Assembly (NCBI GenBank): GCA_031261455.1 | Contig: JAISJP010000016.1 | Span: forward strand, 117,703-181,702 | Reading direction: 5' to 3' | From: Propionibacteriaceae bacterium | Lineage (GTDB): Bacteria; Actinomycetota; Actinomycetes; Propionibacteriales; Propionibacteriaceae | DNA length: 64,000 bases | Part shown: positions 16,868-25,734 of the stretch, piece by piece | How the letters are laid out: each line of letters opens with the position of its first letter | How positions within the stretch are numbered: position 1 is the stretch's first letter | The notes under the pieces: model-generated | The model's database searches: none | The model's input: only the letters and a program-made list of their open reading frames with translations | Told to the model about the DNA's origin: nothing | Position numbers and translations under genes: made by a program

Positions 16868-17686
16868 GTGCTAATTCTTGCCGGGACGCCCATCGGGGAC
16901 TCCACCTACGCCTCGCCCGCGCTCAAGGCTGCGCTGACGAACGCCGACGTGATCGCCGCTGAGGACACGCGTGAACTGCGCACCCTGCTGGCCCGCATCT
17001 CGCTCACCGTGAACGCCGAGATCATCTCGTACTTTGACGGAAACGAGACCGAACGCACCCCACTACTGCTAAACCGCCTTGTCAGCGGCAAGTCAGTGGT
17101 GTTAGTGACGGACGCCGGGATGCCTTCGGTGTCGGACCCCGGTTTCCGACTCACGCGCGCGGCCATTGACGCTGACATCCGCGTGACCTGCGTGCCCGGT
17201 CCTAGTGCACCGCTGACTGCACTGGCCGTGTCGGGGCTGAGCGTGGAACGTTTTTGCTTTGAGGGATTCCTGCCGCGTAAGCCCGGCGAACGCGCCGCCC
17301 GACTGGCCGCCCTGCGGGACGAGGAACGCACCATGGTGTTCTTCGAAGCCCCGCACCGCCTGCCCGCCTTCCTGATCGACGCCGCCGACGCCTTCGGGCT
17401 GGACCGCCAGGCTGCCGTCTGTCGTGAACTCACCAAGCCCCACGAAGAGGTGCGCCGTGGTGCCCTGACCGACCTAGTTGAGTGGGCCGCCGAGGGTGTG
17501 CGCGGTGAGATCACCGTCGTCATCTCAGGACGCAAAACCCCCACCACTAGTGCAAATGATGCCCTGGCACTCGTTGAGGCCAGGGTACGTGACGGCGAGA
17601 AGTTGTCGTCAGCCGTCACCGAGGTTGCTGAGATGACCGGCGTGCGCCGCAAGGACCTATACGAGTTGGCAGTGAGTTCGCGATGA
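16868..17686 (+). CDS. rsmI: 16S rRNA (cytidine1402-2'-O)-methyltransferase RsmI
   Basis: 272 residues from the GTG at 16868, which has GGAG 3 nt upstream; the frame is open further back but starts inside pmt. Motifs: LILAGTPIGD at the N-terminus, AAEDTRELRTLL, VTDAGMPSVSDPG near residue 82, PGPSAPLTALAVSGL near 115, and FEAPHRLPAFLIDA. A SAM-dependent tetrapyrrole-methylase fold. Overlaps tatD by 4 bp (ATGA), starting a tight rsmI-tatD-rsmA-ispE operon. Confidence 0.94.
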   Translation: MLILAGTPIGDSTYASPALKAALTNADVIAAEDTRELRTLLARISLTVNAEIISYFDGNETERTPLLLNRLVSGKSVVLVTDAGMPSVSDPGFRLTRAAIDADIRVTCVPGPSAPLTALAVSGLSVERFCFEGFLPRKPGERAARLAALRDEERTMVFFEAPHRLPAFLIDAADAFGLDRQAAVCRELTKPHEEVRRGALTDLVEWAAEGVRGEITVVISGRKTPTTSANDALALVEARVRDGEKLSSAVTEVAEMTGVRRKDLYELAVSSR

Positions 17687-18579
17687 AAATGTCTGTTCAA
17701 GCCGCCCTAGCTGAGATCGAACGTCTGGGCCTGCCGGTCGTTCCGGAGCCGCTGCCGGGAACCGTAATAGATTCACATACTCACATGGATGTCACCAGAG
17801 ATATCTCTGGTCTGTCTGTTGAGGCCAACTTGGCTGCCGCTGCGGCGGTCGGGGTGACAAAGTGCGTCCAAATCGGCTGCGATGTGGAATCGTCTCGCTG
17901 GGCGGTTGGGGCGACCGAGCAGTACCCGCAAGTGATCGCCTGCGTGGCGATCCATCCGAATGATGCAGCGCGTATGAACGATGTCACACTAGCCGAGGCG
18001 CTGAGCATCATCGACGAATTGGCGGCGCGCGGCGGAAAGGTGCGCGGCATCGGCGAGACCGGGCTCGACTACTTCCGCACCGGCAGCGCCGAAGGGCGCG
18101 CACAGGAGTTAGTGAGCTTCAAGGCGCACATCAAGATCACCCTGGCGCATGGCCTCACACTGGCAATCCATGACCGCGACGCACACGCCGACATCCTCGC
18201 CGCGCTGGACGCGACAGGCCTGCCGGAGCGTATCGTGATGCACTGCTTCTCCGGAGATGTCGCCTTCGCTCACGAATGCCTCGACCGGGGCGCTTGGCTG
18301 TCGTTCCCCGGCGTGGTGACGTACAAGGCAAATCAATATCTGCGGGACGTGTTGGCAATGACCCCCGTTGAGCGGATTCTTGTCGAGACGGATGCCCCGT
18401 TCTTGACCCCAAATCCCGAGCGCGGTAAGCGCAACGCGCCATACCTGGTGCCACACACGGTGCGTTTTATGGCCGACCAACTGGGCCTTGACTTGAGCGA
18501 TTTGTGTGCTCAACTGCGCGCCAACACCGAAGCTGCCTACGGCGGTCCTTGGGGCGACGATGGAGAGGCACGCCCGTGA
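17683..18579 (+). CDS. tatD: TatD-family metal-dependent hydrolase
   Basis: 298 residues. Metal ligands: DSHTHMD near residue 29, GETGLDYFR near 122 (Glu), IHDRDAHAD near 161, HCFSG near 188, and ETDAPFL near 235. TatD enzymes are DNases/3'-5' exonucleases linked to DNA repair. Where most family members have VIHtR-A, here it reads [11 protein letters not shown], a small change. Overlaps rsmI and rsmA on both sides. Confidence 0.93.
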   Translation: MKMSVQAALAEIERLGLPVVPEPLPGTVIDSHTHMDVTRDISGLSVEANLAAAAAVGVTKCVQIGCDVESSRWAVGATEQYPQVIACVAIHPNDAARMNDVTLAEALSIIDELAARGGKVRGIGETGLDYFRTGSAEGRAQELVSFKAHIKITLAHGLTLAIHDRDAHADILAALDATGLPERIVMHCFSGDVAFAHECLDRGAWLSFPGVVTYKANQYLRDVLAMTPVERILVETDAPFLTPNPERGKRNAPYLVPHTVRFMADQLGLDLSDLCAQLRANTEAAYGGPWGDDGEARP

Positions 18580-19511
18580 CCAGCCCACTGCTTGACCCCA
18601 CGACGATTCGGGCGCTGGCCTCCGAGATCGGGTTGCGACCGTCCAAACAGCGGGGCCAGAACTTTGTGGTGGACGCCAACACCGTGCGACGAATCGTCCG
18701 GATGTCGGGGGTCGGCGCGGAGGACACCATTCTTGAGGTGGGTCCGGGGCTGGGGTCGCTGACGCTGGGCCTGCTGGAGACCGGTGCCAAGGTGGTCGCG
18801 GTCGAGATTGAGGACGCCCTGGCCGAGTTGCTGCCACGCACGGTCGCCGCTCACCAACCTGACCATGCTGCCAACCTCACCGTCATCAACGCCGACGCAC
18901 TGGAGGTGCGCACCCTGTCTGCAACTCCTGCTGGCACTCCAGGTACGGCCTCCAGGCCCACAGCAGATGGGCCGGGAAACCCCCCAACTCTGGTGGCCCC
19001 TTCTGCCACTCCCGGAGCGGCGAACGCACCCACCGCGCTGGTGGCAAACCTGCCGTACAACGTCAGTGTCCCGGTACTCCTTCACCTACTTGAAACGTTC
19101 CACTCATGGACAAAGGCCCTAGTGATGGTGCAGTTAGAGGTCGCCGACCGACTTGTCGCCCCTCCCGGCTCAAGAACCTATGGAGTGCCATCGGCCAAGC
19201 TTGCTTGGTACGCTGCCGCGTCGCGCGTGGGCACGGTGCCAGCCAACGTGTTCTGGCCCGTCCCCAACGTCGAGTCTGGTCTTGTGGCAATAGAGCGACG
19301 TGACCCTCCGGAGACCACAGCCACCCGCGAACATACGTTTGCCGTAGTGGATGCGGCATTTTCCCAACGACGGAAGATGCTGCGCTCAGCACTTGCGCCC
19401 CTGTTCGGCTCGCAGACATCCGAAATCCTTACTGCGGCAGGAGTGGACCCGACGGCACGAGGTGAGACACTCGGCATCGCCTCCTTCGCGCGAATCGCTG
19501 AGCACCTGTAG
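18576..19511 (+). CDS. rsmA: 16S rRNA dimethyladenosine transferase RsmA (KsgA)
   Basis: 311 residues from the GTG at 18576, which overlaps the tatD stop and has GGAGAGG upstream; the frame extends back to 18504 but lies inside tatD. Motifs: [19 protein letters not shown]-binding [16 protein letters not shown] near residue 53, and catalytic [11 protein letters not shown] near 157. Between INADALE and NLPYN there is a Pro/Ala/Thr/Gly-rich insert of about 40 residues (~110-153) not usual in KsgA. Dimethylates A1518/A1519 of 16S rRNA. Confidence 0.94.
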   Translation: MTSPLLDPTTIRALASEIGLRPSKQRGQNFVVDANTVRRIVRMSGVGAEDTILEVGPGLGSLTLGLLETGAKVVAVEIEDALAELLPRTVAAHQPDHAANLTVINADALEVRTLSATPAGTPGTASRPTADGPGNPPTLVAPSATPGAANAPTALVANLPYNVSVPVLLHLLETFHSWTKALVMVQLEVADRLVAPPGSRTYGVPSAKLAWYAAASRVGTVPANVFWPVPNVESGLVAIERRDPPETTATREHTFAVVDAAFSQRRKMLRSALAPLFGSQTSEILTAAGVDPTARGETLGIASFARIAEHL

Positions 19512-19520
19512 GGTTTAGAT

Positions 19521-20483
19521 ATGGACGGACATCGTTGGTGGCAGGCGCCGCAGAGCATCCGTCCGCCTGCAATTGCCCGCGTGCGCGTGCCCGGAAAGGT
19601 CAATTTGGCGCTCTGCGTTGGCAAAAAGAGTGGAGCGTTTCATCCGCTGCGCACCGTGTTTCAGGCCCTCAACCTCACCGACGACGTGCAGGCGTCCGAG
19701 TTGGACGACGGCGAGATCACCGTCGAGATTCGCGGTCCGCAAGCCGAACTGGTGCCCACCGACGGCACCGACCTGTGCGCTCGGGCAGCCAAGCTGCTGC
19801 GTGCCCGCTATGGCGCTCCACAACTCGGCGCCTATATCCGCGTTGACAAGCAGATTCCCGTCGCCGGTGGCATGGCTGGCGGTTCCGCTGATGCCGCCGG
19901 AACACTGCTCGCGCTGTCCCGAATCTGGGAGATTGGCCTGCCAGACCCCGAGCTACATCAGTTGGCCGCCGAACTCGGCTCCGATGTGCCGTTCTCGCTT
20001 GCCGGAGGCGTTTGCCTAGCACAAGGCCGAGGCACCGAACTGATGCCGCTGCTCACCCGAGGTCGCTACCACTGGGCGGTCGCGTTCGCAGACCATGGCC
20101 TGTCCACCCCAGAGGTCTACGCTCGTTTCGACAAAACGACCGTCAAAGGCACACCCGACGTGCCCCGCGCCCTGATCGACGCCCTCATCGCCGGTGATGC
20201 CCACGCGCTCGGAGCCACGCTAATCAACGACCTAGAGGTTCCGGCCCTCGACCTCTACCCCGAGTTGGCAAACACCCTTGCTACCGGACGCAACCTGCCA
20301 GGCGTGATCGCCGGGCTTATGTCCGGTTCTGGCCCCACCTGCGTCTTCCTCTGTGAAGACGAAGCCACTGTGCCCGGAGTGGTCGAGGCTCTAGCCAAAC
20401 TGCCCTACGTCCGGGCCGCCAGAGGCACCTTCGGCCCCGTTCCCGGAGCCAGATTCATTTCTCCTGAAGTGGACGTCGCGTAG
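19521..20483 (+). CDS. ispE: 4-diphosphocytidyl-2-C-methyl-D-erythritol kinase IspE
   Basis: 320 residues, a GHMP kinase in the non-mevalonate isoprenoid pathway. Motifs: VPGKVNLALCVG at residue ~21, the ATP loop IPVAGGMAGGSADAAGTLLAL near 113-132, and the C-terminal GLMSGSGPTCVFLC near 270. Located 9 bp after rsmA, a rsmA-ispE order common in actinobacteria. The 3' end overlaps the convergent tetR gene by 29 bp. Confidence 0.95.
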   Translation: MDGHRWWQAPQSIRPPAIARVRVPGKVNLALCVGKKSGAFHPLRTVFQALNLTDDVQASELDDGEITVEIRGPQAELVPTDGTDLCARAAKLLRARYGAPQLGAYIRVDKQIPVAGGMAGGSADAAGTLLALSRIWEIGLPDPELHQLAAELGSDVPFSLAGGVCLAQGRGTELMPLLTRGRYHWAVAFADHGLSTPEVYARFDKTTVKGTPDVPRALIDALIAGDAHALGATLINDLEVPALDLYPELANTLATGRNLPGVIAGLMSGSGPTCVFLCEDEATVPGVVEALAKLPYVRAARGTFGPVPGARFISPEVDVA

Positions 20484-21153
20484 GCGCAATGCGCTCGCGA
20501 CCGTCGCGGGACGGCTTGGTCAACAACTCCGGATGAGTCTCCAGCGTCGCCAAACCGTTCCAGGCTAAGTTCACCAACTGGCGCACCAACTCTTCTTTAT
20601 TGGGTTTGCGCTTCTCCAGCCAGTACTGCCCAGCGTTAGCCACCAAGCCGGTCAAGGCCTGCGCCCACGCCCCGGCGAGGTGCGGATCAAAACCGTGGCC
20701 CTTGATGCCCACACGCAGCATCTCCTCAACCGAGGCCGCAATGTCATTCAAGATGGATGCAAACGAGCCGGAAGCACTGCCAACCGCCGAGTCCCGACTG
20801 ATGATACGAAAACCCTCCGGGCAAGAATCGATGTAGTCCATCAGCGCAAATGACCCGCGCTCAATGATCTCCCGATAGCTGGCATCTGGGGTGCGAATCG
20901 CAGCTTGAATGGCCTCGTCAAGGGCGCGTACCTCGCGGTCCACCACCACCGCGTAAAGCCCCTCTTTGCCACCGAAGTGCTCATAGACCACCGGCTTGGA
21001 CACCTTGGCCTTGGAGGCGATCTCCTCCACAGATGTGCCGTCAAAGCCGTGGTCGGCAAAGACGCTGCGCGCCACTCTGATGAGCTGTTCGCGCCGCTGG
21101 GTGCTGGTCATTCGCACCCGAGGCTTGTCCGATGAAGAATCGTGGGGAGACAT
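20455..21153 (-). CDS. TetR-family transcriptional regulator
   Basis: 232 residues from the ATG at 21153 (AGGTGG upstream). N-terminal HTH: RREQLIRVARSVFADHGFDGTSVEEIASKAKVSKPVVYEHFGGKEGLY, the classic TetR DNA-binding domain at ~20-68. The C-terminal helical domain would bind an unknown ligand. It resembles TetR proteins found next to glmU or ispE in actinobacteria. Overlaps the ispE end by 29 bp. Confidence 0.88.
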   Translation of the reverse strand: MSPHDSSSDKPRVRMTSTQRREQLIRVARSVFADHGFDGTSVEEIASKAKVSKPVVYEHFGGKEGLYAVVVDREVRALDEAIQAAIRTPDASYREIIERGSFALMDYIDSCPEGFRIISRDSAVGSASGSFASILNDIAASVEEMLRVGIKGHGFDPHLAGAWAQALTGLVANAGQYWLEKRKPNKEELVRQLVNLAWNGLATLETHPELLTKPSRDGRERIAPTRRPLQEK

Positions 21154-21239
21154 GCCACCTATTGTTGCATGTCTCCCCGCGAAATGGTGCGTGACAGGAC
21201 ATCTCCCGTCATGCAAGTTGTCGCTGTCGAACGCGAAAC

Positions 21240-22220
21240 CTATGCCGTGCCGAACTCCCCTGCGAAGCTAGCCGCAACCGCATCGACGACAGTCTTCAGA
21301 ATGTCTGCACGATCCGAGTAGAAGCCGTAGCTGTGCGTGTCGCCCGTGGCGTCAACGGTAAAGGAACCGCTGATGATGCCACTAAACGCGTCCGCAACTC
21401 CCTGCGAAACACTCGGGCTGACGGCGTTGTCGTCCGCGCCAAAGATCACAACCACAGGACCAAACAGCGAGGCATGCGCCGCTGCAACGGTCTCGATGCC
21501 AGTCGGAGTCTTGTCAAGATCAGCGAACCACTGTGCGCTCAACTCTTGCGTCTGCCCATAGATGGTGGTGTAGGTGACAAAACCGTCAGCCTCCGCCGTG
21601 GCCTGCATGGTGTTGTAAGCCTCGTCGCCACCAAACAGCGCCTTCAGGTCGGGCGTGGATGCGGCCGGAGCCAAGAAGACGAGCACCTGGAAGTCGTAGG
21701 ACTCCGCAGCCACCAACTCGAGACCGATGCGTCCGCCCATGGAGTAACCAAAGAACCCAACCCTGGTGGCGTCAATGGGGTAATTCTCCTTGGCGTACGC
21801 GATGGCATCCAACACGTCAGACTCCATGTTGGTCAGCGTGTTCTCTTGGAAACTCTCAGTGGACTCGCCGCATCCGGGGAAATCCATACGGATGGACGCG
21901 ATGCCCTTGAGACGCAGCCCCTCAGCGATGGCCGCAAAACCGATGTTCTCTTCCCTGCTGCCGCCGTGGCCGTGCGCCAACACAACCAGCGGGAACGGGC
22001 CCTCGCCCGCAGGAAGCACGACGGTCGCAGGCGTACGCGCCAGACGCGCGTTCACGTACGAGACGACCTCGATAATCGGCTCATCAGCAGGTTCCTCTGT
22101 TGGGGCGGTAGTGGTCGTAGTGGCACTGGGCGTCGGTTCGTCGTCAGACGAACACCCGGCCAGACCGAAGGCAAGCAGTGCGGCAAGACCCGCAGCCAAG
22201 CCCTTCATTGTTGTTTTCAC
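21240..22220 (-). CDS. Alpha/beta-hydrolase lipoprotein
   Basis: 326 residues from a GTG with AAAGGAGA upstream. Lipoprotein signal (LAFGLAGC, Cys ~23), a Thr/Glu/Pro-rich linker to ~residue 48, then an alpha/beta-hydrolase fold: oxyanion region VLAHGHGGSREE, nucleophile elbow GYSMGG near 159, an acidic residue in FGADDNAVSP near 262, and a catalytic His in TGDTHSYG near 296. Membrane-anchored on the outer face. Substrate unknown; the dienelactone-hydrolase/acyl-esterase type (PGCGESTESF) is suggested. Confidence 0.82.
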   Translation of the reverse strand: MKTTMKGLAAGLAALLAFGLAGCSSDDEPTPSATTTTTAPTEEPADEPIIEVVSYVNARLARTPATVVLPAGEGPFPLVVLAHGHGGSREENIGFAAIAEGLRLKGIASIRMDFPGCGESTESFQENTLTNMESDVLDAIAYAKENYPIDATRVGFFGYSMGGRIGLELVAAESYDFQVLVFLAPAASTPDLKALFGGDEAYNTMQATAEADGFVTYTTIYGQTQELSAQWFADLDKTPTGIETVAAAHASLFGPVVVIFGADDNAVSPSVSQGVADAFSGIISGSFTVDATGDTHSYGFYSDRADILKTVVDAVAASFAGEFGTA

Positions 22221-22364
22221 TTGATTCTCCTTTTGTGATTCATCCGGGCACGCCTGCGCGTCGCAGCGGCACTGCTGCTAGACCTCAAGACATACCTAGT
22301 ACCACTTATGCTACCGCTCAAGATGCGCAACAAACCGCAATCCAAGTAGACTGGTAAGTAGCGA

Positions 22365-22443
22365 TCCCCGGTTGGTCTTTCGGTAGGGCCCGCCAGACTT
22401 TGAATCTGGATTAGCGCAGTAGGTTCGACTCCTACCCGGGGAA
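22365..22443 (+). tRNA. tRNA-Gln (anticodon TTG)
   Basis: Acceptor arms TCCCCGG (22365-22371) and CCGGGGA (22436-22442), anticodon stem CCAGA/TCTGG around loop CTTTGAA with TTG at 22400-22402, and T-arm GTAGG-TTCGACT-CCTAC. The D-arm is slightly long and the variable loop has 9 nt, making 79 nt in all. CCA is not encoded. No covariance model was run. Confidence 0.8.
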
Positions 22444-22572
22444 CTGTTGTGGTGCGCTCAATGTCTGCCCACTCTCCCGCCACTCTCTGATTTGGTGACG
22501 CCGACCTAGGCCTGCTCAAATACTCATCCGGCAACCCCTATGCCAAGACGCAATGTCACTAGGATGGCTGAC

Positions 22573-23058
22573 ATGGCAGCCACTCCCGTCACCCACACCC
22601 TGATTCACGCTCGCTACACCGCGCCGTTTGGGGAGCTTGTACTCATCTCAGACGGCACCTCGCTGGTACGACTGCTGTTGCCAATTGATACTCGCGTTGG
22701 TCTTGGCGAGCCGGGGACAGACGCCGTCTTGGAACAAGCCGCAAGTCAGTTGGACGAGTACTTCGCTGGGACGCGCCGGGAGTTCACGGTGCCAGTTTCG
22801 CTGCAGGGAACTGAGTTTCAGTTGCGCGTGTGGGCCGCCCTACGCGACATCGGCTATGGCCGCACTGCATCGTATGCCGACATCGCCAAGGCAATCGGGC
22901 AGCCAACCGCCGTCCGGGCAATCGGTGGCGCCAACCATCGCAACCCGGTGCCGATCATCGTCCCCTGTCACCGTGTCATCGGCGCCGACGGCAGCCTAGT
23001 CGGCTACGGTGGTGGGCTAGACGTCAAGATCTTCCTGTTAGATCTCGAACAGAGCTAG
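22573..23058 (+). CDS. ogt: Methylated-DNA--protein-cysteine methyltransferase
   Basis: 161 residues. The active site is IIVPCHRVIGADGSLVGYGGG with the acceptor Cys near residue 134; the HTH part is FQLRVWAALRDIGYGRTASYADIAKAIG. Transfers alkyl groups from O6-alkylguanine onto itself. I prefer the ATG at 22573 (GGATGG 5 nt upstream) over in-frame ATGs at 22540 and 22564. It lies beside tRNA-Gln. Confidence 0.93.
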   Translation: MAATPVTHTLIHARYTAPFGELVLISDGTSLVRLLLPIDTRVGLGEPGTDAVLEQAASQLDEYFAGTRREFTVPVSLQGTEFQLRVWAALRDIGYGRTASYADIAKAIGQPTAVRAIGGANHRNPVPIIVPCHRVIGADGSLVGYGGGLDVKIFLLDLEQS

Positions 23059-23070
23059 CTGACGAGCTTC

Positions 23071-24237
23071 TCAACTGCTCCACTTGCCGTTGAAGAATAG
23101 CCATGCCCAGATACACATGCCTATGGCGCTTATCGCTATGCCTAGGACGATGAGGCAGCGCCAACAGAGCTTGGCGCGAGGGTTCTTGGGAGTCCAGGTC
23201 GTCAGTTGGGCGAGCAGACTGTATAGCGGAAACCACAACAACACTGCCCGACTGGCAGAGATGTACCACGTCGATGTGCCGAACGCGATCACGTGAATGC
23301 CCACCCAGCCGAACTCACCGAGACGCTTTTGCCACGCGCAGATTAGCGTCGCAGCCAACCCGATGGCCATTGCTAACACTTCTATGCGGAACATTATTGC
23401 CACATCTGGACGCCCGGGCCAGTACGCAAAATGTCCGGCTTCAAGGGTACGTTGCAGCGACCGCCACGGGCTGGTGAAACTGCGTGCCCAACCGGATTGT
23501 TGCGCGTCCAGCCAAGTAGTCCACGAGCCGGTGAGCGAGTGCAAGTAGAGTTCGTAGCCGCCTAACACTGCCAACGGGAGCAGCAGCCACGCGACCTTCT
23601 TGCAAAAGCCGCCCAGCCAGTCCGGGTCGTTCTTGAGGCGGATTTGTGAGATCGCCAGCAGACCGAGTGCTCCCCACAGGAATAGTCCCGAGATACGCAG
23701 CGTGCAAGACAACGCCGCGAACGTGGCGGCCCAACCCCAACGGTCGGCCTTTGCGCGTTCCCAGGCCCAGAAGGCCGCCGCGCAGAACAGCGCCTCGGTG
23801 TAGGGGATCATGGTGAACACTGCCGGAGGGGCGATCAACCACAGGCAGGCGGCCATCGGACCATACAGTCTCAGCAAGGCAAGTGCCGCGAACCAAGACG
23901 CCACCATCGAAACGAGACAGCCGAACAGCACCATGGGTATGCCCAGCGAGTTCGCCAAGCGCAGCAAGAGGGGCAGTCCGGGGAAGAACGCCGTCTCGGT
24001 GAGGTCGGCGTAGCCGTCGGTGGCTATTCGGACGAAGTGTCCCACATCCCAGTGCCCTGCAGCGACCTCCAGCGTGTCGCCATTGTGGACGGCGGAGATG
24101 ACGCCAATTAGCGCCATCATTGCCCGGGACGCAATGAACGTCAGCCCAACCAACAGCAGCGGGTTTGTCCGCCTGATAGCGCTGTCGCTGGTAACGGTGA
24201 CTTGTGCCTCGCCAGCTTCGTTAGTCGTCTGTGACAT
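23071..24237 (-). CDS. PIG-V-like membrane mannosyltransferase
   Basis: 388 residues, about nine hydrophobic segments. The first loop has GHWDVGHFVRIATDGY, matching the W-D-x-x-x(Y/F)xxIAxxGY motif of PIG-V family alpha-1,6-mannosyltransferases, followed by ETAFFPGLPLLLRLA and IPYTEALFCAAAFWAWERA. Such enzymes use polyprenyl-phosphate mannose outside the membrane. Overlaps the upstream GT87-like gene by 17 bp; both follow a class A PBP. Acceptor unknown. Confidence 0.82.
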   Translation of the reverse strand: MSQTTNEAGEAQVTVTSDSAIRRTNPLLLVGLTFIASRAMMALIGVISAVHNGDTLEVAAGHWDVGHFVRIATDGYADLTETAFFPGLPLLLRLANSLGIPMVLFGCLVSMVASWFAALALLRLYGPMAACLWLIAPPAVFTMIPYTEALFCAAAFWAWERAKADRWGWAATFAALSCTLRISGLFLWGALGLLAISQIRLKNDPDWLGGFCKKVAWLLLPLAVLGGYELYLHSLTGSWTTWLDAQQSGWARSFTSPWRSLQRTLEAGHFAYWPGRPDVAIMFRIEVLAMAIGLAATLICAWQKRLGEFGWVGIHVIAFGTSTWYISASRAVLLWFPLYSLLAQLTTWTPKNPRAKLCWRCLIVLGIAISAIGMCIWAWLFFNGKWSS

Positions 24238-25717
24238 GAATCGGCTCCTGATTTAGCCATTTGACGAGTGCCGTCATCGGGTGCGGCAGCACAGGCTGTC
24301 CTTTAGGTCTGATCCATGCCGCATCCGGCTCGTGGTCTAGCACCCCACCGAGAGGGTCGTCGATGAAGGGGACGCGCACGGGGTCGTCCCACGGGTTTTC
24401 AATGTCGGACACCACGCGCGACGCGAACCACAGTTGGGTGCCGCAGCGCAACACTACCGCCGCCCAGTACAGTCGGTCGGCACCGGTGCCGATGCCAAGC
24501 ACTCCGTCCAGGAATCCCCAGACGGCCACGGTGTAGAGCACCTCGGAAATGGTCAAAACGGCCAAATCGAACAACTTGGGACGAGCCAGCACGGCGACTG
24601 GCAACAGCCACAGCACGTACTGCGGCGAATACACCTTGTTGAACACGAGGAATACCACCATGACAAGCAACAACACCTGTGGCATGCGCGGGCGTCGGGG
24701 TGCGTCCAACACCTGCCCAATGATGAACAGTCCGCCAATGGTGACCCCCGCCACCATCAAGATGGACACCGTCTTGGCCGACCCATAGCTGACTCCGGCA
24801 AGCTGCAGCATGTACCAGATGGAGCCAAGGTCGGCCCCCCGGTCTGCATTGAACGTCCAGAAGTAACTCCAAGAGCCAAAACTGATGACCATGAACGGCA
24901 CGTTGACTGCCGCCCAAGAGAGCACAGCAGCCCCAATGAATCGCAGGAACGCCCGTGGCTTGGCGGCGCGCAGACACAGCAAAAACAACACTGGAATGAT
25001 CGCCAGCGCATAAAACTTCGCAGAAACAGCCAACCCAAGCGCAATACCTGCGGCGAACGGACGGCATCGGGCCCAAAGCAACAAGGTCAGCGACGTCAGC
25101 GCGACCGCAAACAGGTCCCAGTTGATCAGACCAGTGAAAAGCACTACCGGAGACGCTGCGACGAAGATGGCGTCCCAACCGCGCACCCGCACGCCCTGCG
25201 TATGTCTGGAAGCAACTTTGCGACCCAACTCAAGGTGAATCGCCACCAAACTGAGGAAGCAGATGAACAGCATAACCGCACTGACACCGAAGAAGATGTG
25301 GGACGCGACGAGTTTGTCTTCCCACTCCACGTCCGGCCCAACGCTCGCGCCGAAGCGAACCGCGAGCCAGCGCGCCAGCGCGATGAATCCGCCAATGAGA
25401 GGCGGATACTCCAGCGGTTGGCCCGAGGTGACGAACACGCTGCCACCGGACCACAGCGGCTCACGATTCACGTACAACACCGAGATGTCCGTGTAGCACA
25501 AGCTGGCAAACGAGTTCGGCGGATTGCCCGGGTCCGTCTGTATGCACGGCGCCTGCTTCAACATCAGCAGCAGCCAAGTGACAATTGCGGACGTCATCAC
25601 TACTGGAACCGGGTCGAACCACCCGCCTTTGATGCGCGCGTGAGTGCCTAGTTGGCCACCAAGGCGCAGGCTGAAGCCGTCGCTGTCAGGGACGACGGCT
25701 GCCACCGGATTGTTCAC
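24221..25717 (-). CDS. GT87-like polyprenol-phosphate glycosyltransferase
   Basis: 498 residues, about 11 hydrophobic segments. The N-terminal loop CYTDISVLYVNREPLWSG...PLEYPPLIGGFIALARWLAVRFG has the acidic residue and EYP motif of the GT-C family GT87/DUF2029, which in actinobacteria transfers mannose or arabinose in envelope glycolipids. Starts 17 bp after the PBP stop (25735) on the same strand and overlaps the PIG-V-like gene, so the three are probably one operon. The substrate cannot be named. Confidence 0.8.
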   Translation of the reverse strand: MNNPVAAVVPDSDGFSLRLGGQLGTHARIKGGWFDPVPVVMTSAIVTWLLLMLKQAPCIQTDPGNPPNSFASLCYTDISVLYVNREPLWSGGSVFVTSGQPLEYPPLIGGFIALARWLAVRFGASVGPDVEWEDKLVASHIFFGVSAVMLFICFLSLVAIHLELGRKVASRHTQGVRVRGWDAIFVAASPVVLFTGLINWDLFAVALTSLTLLLWARCRPFAAGIALGLAVSAKFYALAIIPVLFLLCLRAAKPRAFLRFIGAAVLSWAAVNVPFMVISFGSWSYFWTFNADRGADLGSIWYMLQLAGVSYGSAKTVSILMVAGVTIGGLFIIGQVLDAPRRPRMPQVLLLVMVVFLVFNKVYSPQYVLWLLPVAVLARPKLFDLAVLTISEVLYTVAVWGFLDGVLGIGTGADRLYWAAVVLRCGTQLWFASRVVSDIENPWDDPVRVPFIDDPLGGVLDHEPDAAWIRPKGQPVLPHPMTALVKWLNQEPIHVTDD

Positions 25718-25734
25718 GGCTCCAAGTCTATCGG

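Noticed and set aside
24434..25651. 405-codon forward open frame
   Set aside because: Antisense to the GT87-like gene; very charged and Gln/Arg/His-rich, no family. A shadow.
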